DNA of 64,000 bases from positions 1-64,000 of the forward strand of contig NW_004191383.1 of the NCBI RefSeq assembly GCF_000224145.3, given 5' to 3'. Position 1 is the first letter of the stretch, and each line of letters begins with the position of its first letter. The DNA is from Ciona intestinalis (taxonomy: Eukaryota > Chordata > Ascidiacea > Phlebobranchia > Cionidae). The translations under genes were made by a program, and so were the position numbers. Below are positions 54,001-60,000 of this stretch, piece after piece. The notes under the pieces are model-generated. The model did not search any database. It saw nothing but the letters and a program-made list of their open reading frames with translations, and was not told the origin of the DNA.

Positions 54001-57000
54001 GTATGGAGAGAAGTGAAGCAAATTGATCAGGTCCCCACTCTTGTTGTTTCAATGAACCATCAACATCAACAAGTCTGCTCTCATCAACCATACTGCAAAA
54101 CCTGAAACAAAAGCAACATAGCAACATATAAGCAACAAATCAACTCAAAAATTGCGTTCTGCGACTTTTCAATCCATAGTTATTACTTGACTTACTTTTG
54201 ATATTGGCTTGAGTATTCAGATACTTCATTAATTGCCACTTCAAGTTTTTCCAACAATTTTTCCACCATCTCAACATAAGAAGAATCCGAAGTTAATATC
54301 CTGCTTGTGTAAACACTGGTTGAGTCAGAATCTTCATCATTACTTGATAATTGGATGTCAAACGCTGGTCGTGTTGTGAAGTCTTTTAACTGTTCAGCTG
54401 ACTTGACCAGTTGTATCTAAATATGAAAATAAGAGAAATATGAGACTTGTTTATTTAGATTAATCTTTTACCAGCTCATCGGGTAGTGTATTTCTACCAT
54501 ATTATATTGATATTGAGTAGTAAGCTATTAATGTAATAAAATACTTGTTTTAATTACCCATAAACCTTTTTCAAAAGCAAACATTGGGTATTGGTTTTAA
54601 TATTTCTGTCTGGTATTTAGGCACTAAAATTAGTTTCTGATCAATTAAATTTAAACTATGTTATTGTGTGACAATTTGGCTTAAATCTCACAGCCAATGG
54701 CGTGTCACGCTGCAGGACCTCACACGCGTAGAATAAAATCACCACTCTGTTATATTGTAACTTCATACCTCACTCATAATTTCTTCAAAGCTTTTAATGA
54801 GATCATGAATTGAAGAAAGAAATTCACTTTTGCTTGGAGACAGAGTTACAACAGTGGGGGATTCTGCAATGCTTTGCTCACTATGAAAATGAAAAGTTAA
54901 AAAATAAACCTAGAAAATCTAAAAAGTTTACATCAATGATTTCAGTCAAACACAAAACATGGTTTACTCACAAAAATCTAAACTACATGCAATTTTGTAG
55001 GTATGTTATCAAAACAATCTTAAAAAAGAACTTGATATAGCTTATTAAATAGATAGTTAAATAAACATCAAGGTTTAGAGTTCATGTCTTGGCGAACGGC
55101 GGGCAAAATGTGGAAATACACTGTTTTTCATATCAGATTTAAAAGATAATTTATAAAGTATGTTCTCCACAACTTATAATACATAGATACCTGACAACTG
55201 ATTGTCTTCTACTGGTGGCTTCTGATTCGAAATCTGATTCTCGATCCGAATCTAACGAGCCTTGTGATTGGTCAGGAAATGAAACGCTCTTCCCAAACCG
55301 AACTACACTTGCTCTACGAAGGGATTTGTTTCTAAAAGAAAAAATTATTGAGACAGGAAAAGAATTATTAAAAAAAAAGTTGTCAAAAATTTTCTTTTGC
55401 AATGTTTTAAACTGATTTAACCAAGACCTACCAGAAACACTAGAAGCTGAGAGCATTTGTTTACAACATTTTAGCTGCTTTATATAAATTTTCTATTTAA
55501 AATGTTAGATTAAAATGAATATTGTTTAATCACCTTTTTGTTTGTTGTATTACTGTGCTTGTAGTGCTGATCCTGCTAGCTGTTTCGAATTCCGATACCT
55601 CCAAAACTAGTTGTATCTAATAAAATGAACATGATAAGAATATGTAATTATTTAATGATTTAACTGTAGTGTAAACCAGGGATGTGCCAGGCATGAGCTC
55701 AAAAGCTTGGCCCGAGCGTCTTTTTTTTTGACACTCTCGGCCGAAAATTGGGCTGAGCGCTGATCCTGTATGCTATTGATATAATGTTGCAGGTAAGAAC
55801 AAAAAATATTATAAAGAAAACAGGGCAGTAACTAAAAAATAACGAGACTAGTCAGCATAACTTTCTCTTTAATTATTTTGCAATTGTTGTTAGTTTGCTT
55901 TCTGGAAAGCAACAAAAAGTAGCATATGATGATAAGCCATCATATGGAGTTCACCCTGTAAATGGTGAAGCAACACACAGCTTCGAAACAACCATGTAAA
56001 TGTAAATGGTGAACTCGTTTACAAAGTAATTCTTACATTAAACACAGGTGGTGACTCTTGCTCAGTTTTTTTATCTTTCTTCTGAGATCCTTCACCCTGT
56101 TGTATAAAGTACAATTAATTCAATAGTTAAAAGGTATCGTTACAACTGACATTTGCAAAGAAAAAAATAGCTCATATATTAAACAGTTATTTGGTTGCTG
56201 GTTTTTAAAACTCATTTAATGGTATGTTGTAATCACATTAAATTACAAATATTCAATTATTTTAAAATTACATACCCTTTTTAAAAAAAAAAATTAGTAT
56301 GTATATAAGATTTAAAATACAAAAACTTTGGTAGATGTAAATTGTACTAACAGCTTGCAGCTTGTCTGTTGTTGGTGGTTTTGGATTTGACATTTCTTGA
56401 ACTGAAGCATATCCATTCTGTTCACTACATTGTGTTACATTGGTGTATCTGTGAGAACAAATAAATATGATAACTGGTGTGCACAGGTTAGTTGACACAT
56501 TGCCACTGTTAATTTCTCGGCACTTTGCGACATAACTTATGTAAACAGGATGGTTAAGATTTTTACTCAAAACAATCTTTTTCAGTATCATTCATAAGCG
56601 TGTGTTGACAAGTGCTGTGTTTCGTTACCATTACTATCTATCTTTTCTATTATGTAAAATTTTTCGTAAATTATAAAATCGGTATTATTACTGGAAGCCA
56701 AGTGCTACTACTTAAGACATACACAAAAATAGTCACAAAGGTACTATATACCAACGGAGCATCAATGTTTTAAATTTTAATATAAAGTATTAAATGTTAC
56801 TTACATATGGGCATGTGCCTTAAACTGCTTATATAGCTCATCATTAAATTTTGAGTTGCCATCGAAATTTGAAACAGATAAAAACGAGTTGAGAAATTGT
56901 GTTGCTGTGACAACAAGACGATTTAACATTTCCTGAACCAGCTTGTCAATCAAACTGATGAACAACGAGAGTCTTGTCAGGATTTTTCTCCATTTTGAAA

Positions 57001-60000
57001 GCTGGGTGTATGTTGTGTCTGAAGATATAATGATTATAAATTCCCAGCGAATAAAGAAATGTAACTTATTTATCTGGCAGGGCCATGACAGTCGTTATAA
57101 CAGGGGTGTCAGAACTGAATTTTAACGTAATTTATAACAAATAAATAGGATCCCCTACCTTCTAAACTTGGATCCTTCTTGTAGATATATTGGTTGCATG
57201 AAACTTTACCAAGCCTCACTGCTTTAGTTATCCCACCTTGTTGTGCACAGGTCTAAAATATAAAGGAAATTTAATCTACTGGCAACTATTCTACATAGGT
57301 CTAGACTTACTATAATGGATCCAGGATTTTAAACCAGGTTTGGCGCTAGACCCCAACACCCAGACTTAGTATTGGTATGAATGTAAATTATTTATCCTCG
57401 CATGACAGGGCAACATTGTGCCGGCTTACCATTTACCAAGTGTGCAGCTTCATGATAATTTAGACAACCAATTAAAGACCACGGGGTTGGAACAATTAGC
57501 ATTAAGCGTCTTGCCCAAAAAGATATTTATGTCTATCGGTAACAGTGTATTTAACTTAGTATCCTTTGGCTACAATACAGGCACCTAACCACTGAGCAAC
57601 AGCGCCAAACTTATCATTGTGTTGCATCATAAAACATTTAGTAGCAATAGATAGAAAGTTTACCTCACAAACATCATGGGTTAGTTTGACAACAAAATTT
57701 CGGAACTCTGAGAGCTTTTTAATTGATTTATCCCTCTGCTTTTTTTGCACCAAACAAAACTCTTCAAGGTTGTATGTTTTCCTGTGTAACACAACAATTG
57801 GTTTACTGACACTTTCTGTTAAATTTCCAGCCCAAAAACAAACACCCTGAAATTGGTAGCAGCATTGGACCCTGATCCCGGTATCCTCTGGTTACAAGGC
57901 TGGTGTTCTAACCAATGTACCACAGCATCAGTAAAAATGTTATCCCAATACAATACATTAGATTTTAATTGTTGTTGGCATAACCCTTTAACTAAAAATA
58001 AAGCTTATATATATGTATAGCAACAGCATATAAACCTTGAGTCATATTTAAGCAAGAGTATTGCATCAGCACCCACACCCAGGCCGTCTCTGCTACCAGA
58101 TATATTTTCACACATGATACGAACGTGTGCCATGCATCTTTGTAAGCGATCATCAGCAGAAAACAAAATAGATTCAATATTTTCCCTGAAAAAAAAGCTT
58201 TTTCAACCGCTTTTAAAAGACAGATTTAATATCGTTAACAAGTTAATATAGGTGACCTCATTTGAATCTTGAATTCTATGGCTAATTTTGATTGTTGGTG
58301 CTTTTACATTTACAAGCTTACAATTAAATTTTAAACCAATTATTCTGTCAAGATACATTTATATAATCACATATTCTAACCACAGAATGTAATTAAAATT
58401 AGCATCATAGCTGTCACATAACTTGTGTATATTTAAAAAGACAAGAATTAAACGCCATGAAGTCAGATATATAAATCTTAACGACAATATAGATTTACCA
58501 AAAGAATAAACTACCTGGCAGAACATGTCTTTGATCCCCGTATAGCATTCCTCCACACAATAAACTGTTTCCACATTCGAAACTTCACAAACACAGGCAA
58601 CTTGCACACCATGTTATACAAGCGTTGTTCATACAGCCACCATATAACTGGGTAAACTTCTGAGGTTGCAGGTTTGTCTTTATCAGAAGATTTGATGCAC
58701 TGTAGAAAATGAATATTTAAAAAATAAATATTTAAGTACATTTAAGGTTTTCTAGGGTATAGCCTAGACTTGACATATTTGCCTCTAACACAGAGGTTAT
58801 GGGTTCAAGGCTTGTCTCTGCTACCGTTGTGGGAGTGTGCGTCCTTAGGCAAGACAATGAACGGTGATTCCTCCAACCAAGTGGTCACTAATGAGTTGTC
58901 TAAACTGTCAGCCATACAGAAAAAACACACCCACAAAGTTAACATACAATAAATAATTCAAGATCAATAGTATTACATATTGAACCTTAAAATTCCAGTT
59001 GAAATTCTTAAGATCTAAAAGCCTCTGCGATGGCATCGAACATATACTATAAGTTTAAGGCAGGTATAGTTGATACATCCCATTTGAAGTTAAATAAATG
59101 GCAAGATTTTAGTCACTGGTGTTCACCTTAGTTATTGAGCTTGCTGTTACAATGAAATAAATTTCCTTGGATCTTGCAAAATTTGCTGAAACTACTTTTA
59201 GATCAAATGGATTGACTGGAACTGTCTTTTGTGATTTCATAATAGCGTATACAAATTCTCCACTGTCTTTTTCAGGAGTTAGACATTCCTGCAATAATAG
59301 AGGTTGGATTGAATAGAATCGAATCAAAATTTAACATAAGCCTTTCTGAAAAAAAAAACTCTTTTAAGCAAGTATAATAGAAGTAATTCTTTAACGGCTC
59401 ATCTGGTATAGGACGTAGGGTATTTAGGTTTTGTGGCTATGTGGCAAGACTTCATCAAAAAATGTCTTTTACAGGATGAGCTGCTAAAACATTACTTCTA
59501 TTATTCTCTAAACATATGTTAAATAAATATACATACCCCAAGAGGATTTTTATGGTTGGTATTTTTCATTGCTTGTCGAACCCCAGGTCCATGGCGTGGA
59601 AGCATTGTCCTCCATTGTAATATATCTCTTAACCTCACAATGTGGTTTATGACATCACTATCACTTGGTTCTAACAATAAAGTTAAGCATGAAAAAAAAT
59701 AACAGAAATTAATGGCCGGAAAAAATGACAGACGCTATAAGACAAATGTTCTGTGTTATACACCTTATGCCACAACACCATGCTTAGTACGTGTGTAACT
59801 TTGTGGGTGTGCGTTTCCTCTATAGCTGACAATTTAAACAATTCATTAATGACCACTGATTTGGAGCCCAAAGACACATACGCGCACAGCGATACCAGCG
59901 ACAAGCCTTGAACCCAAACTGTCTAGGCTAGCGGTAGACTTGCTAACCACTGTACTACGGCGACAAAATATAATTCTGCACTTACTTATATTATCATAAA

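Noticed and set aside
58770..58870. tRNA gene from box A and box B-like words
   Set aside because: The words belong to the decayed head of a SINE; no cloverleaf can be formed with a proper acceptor stem.
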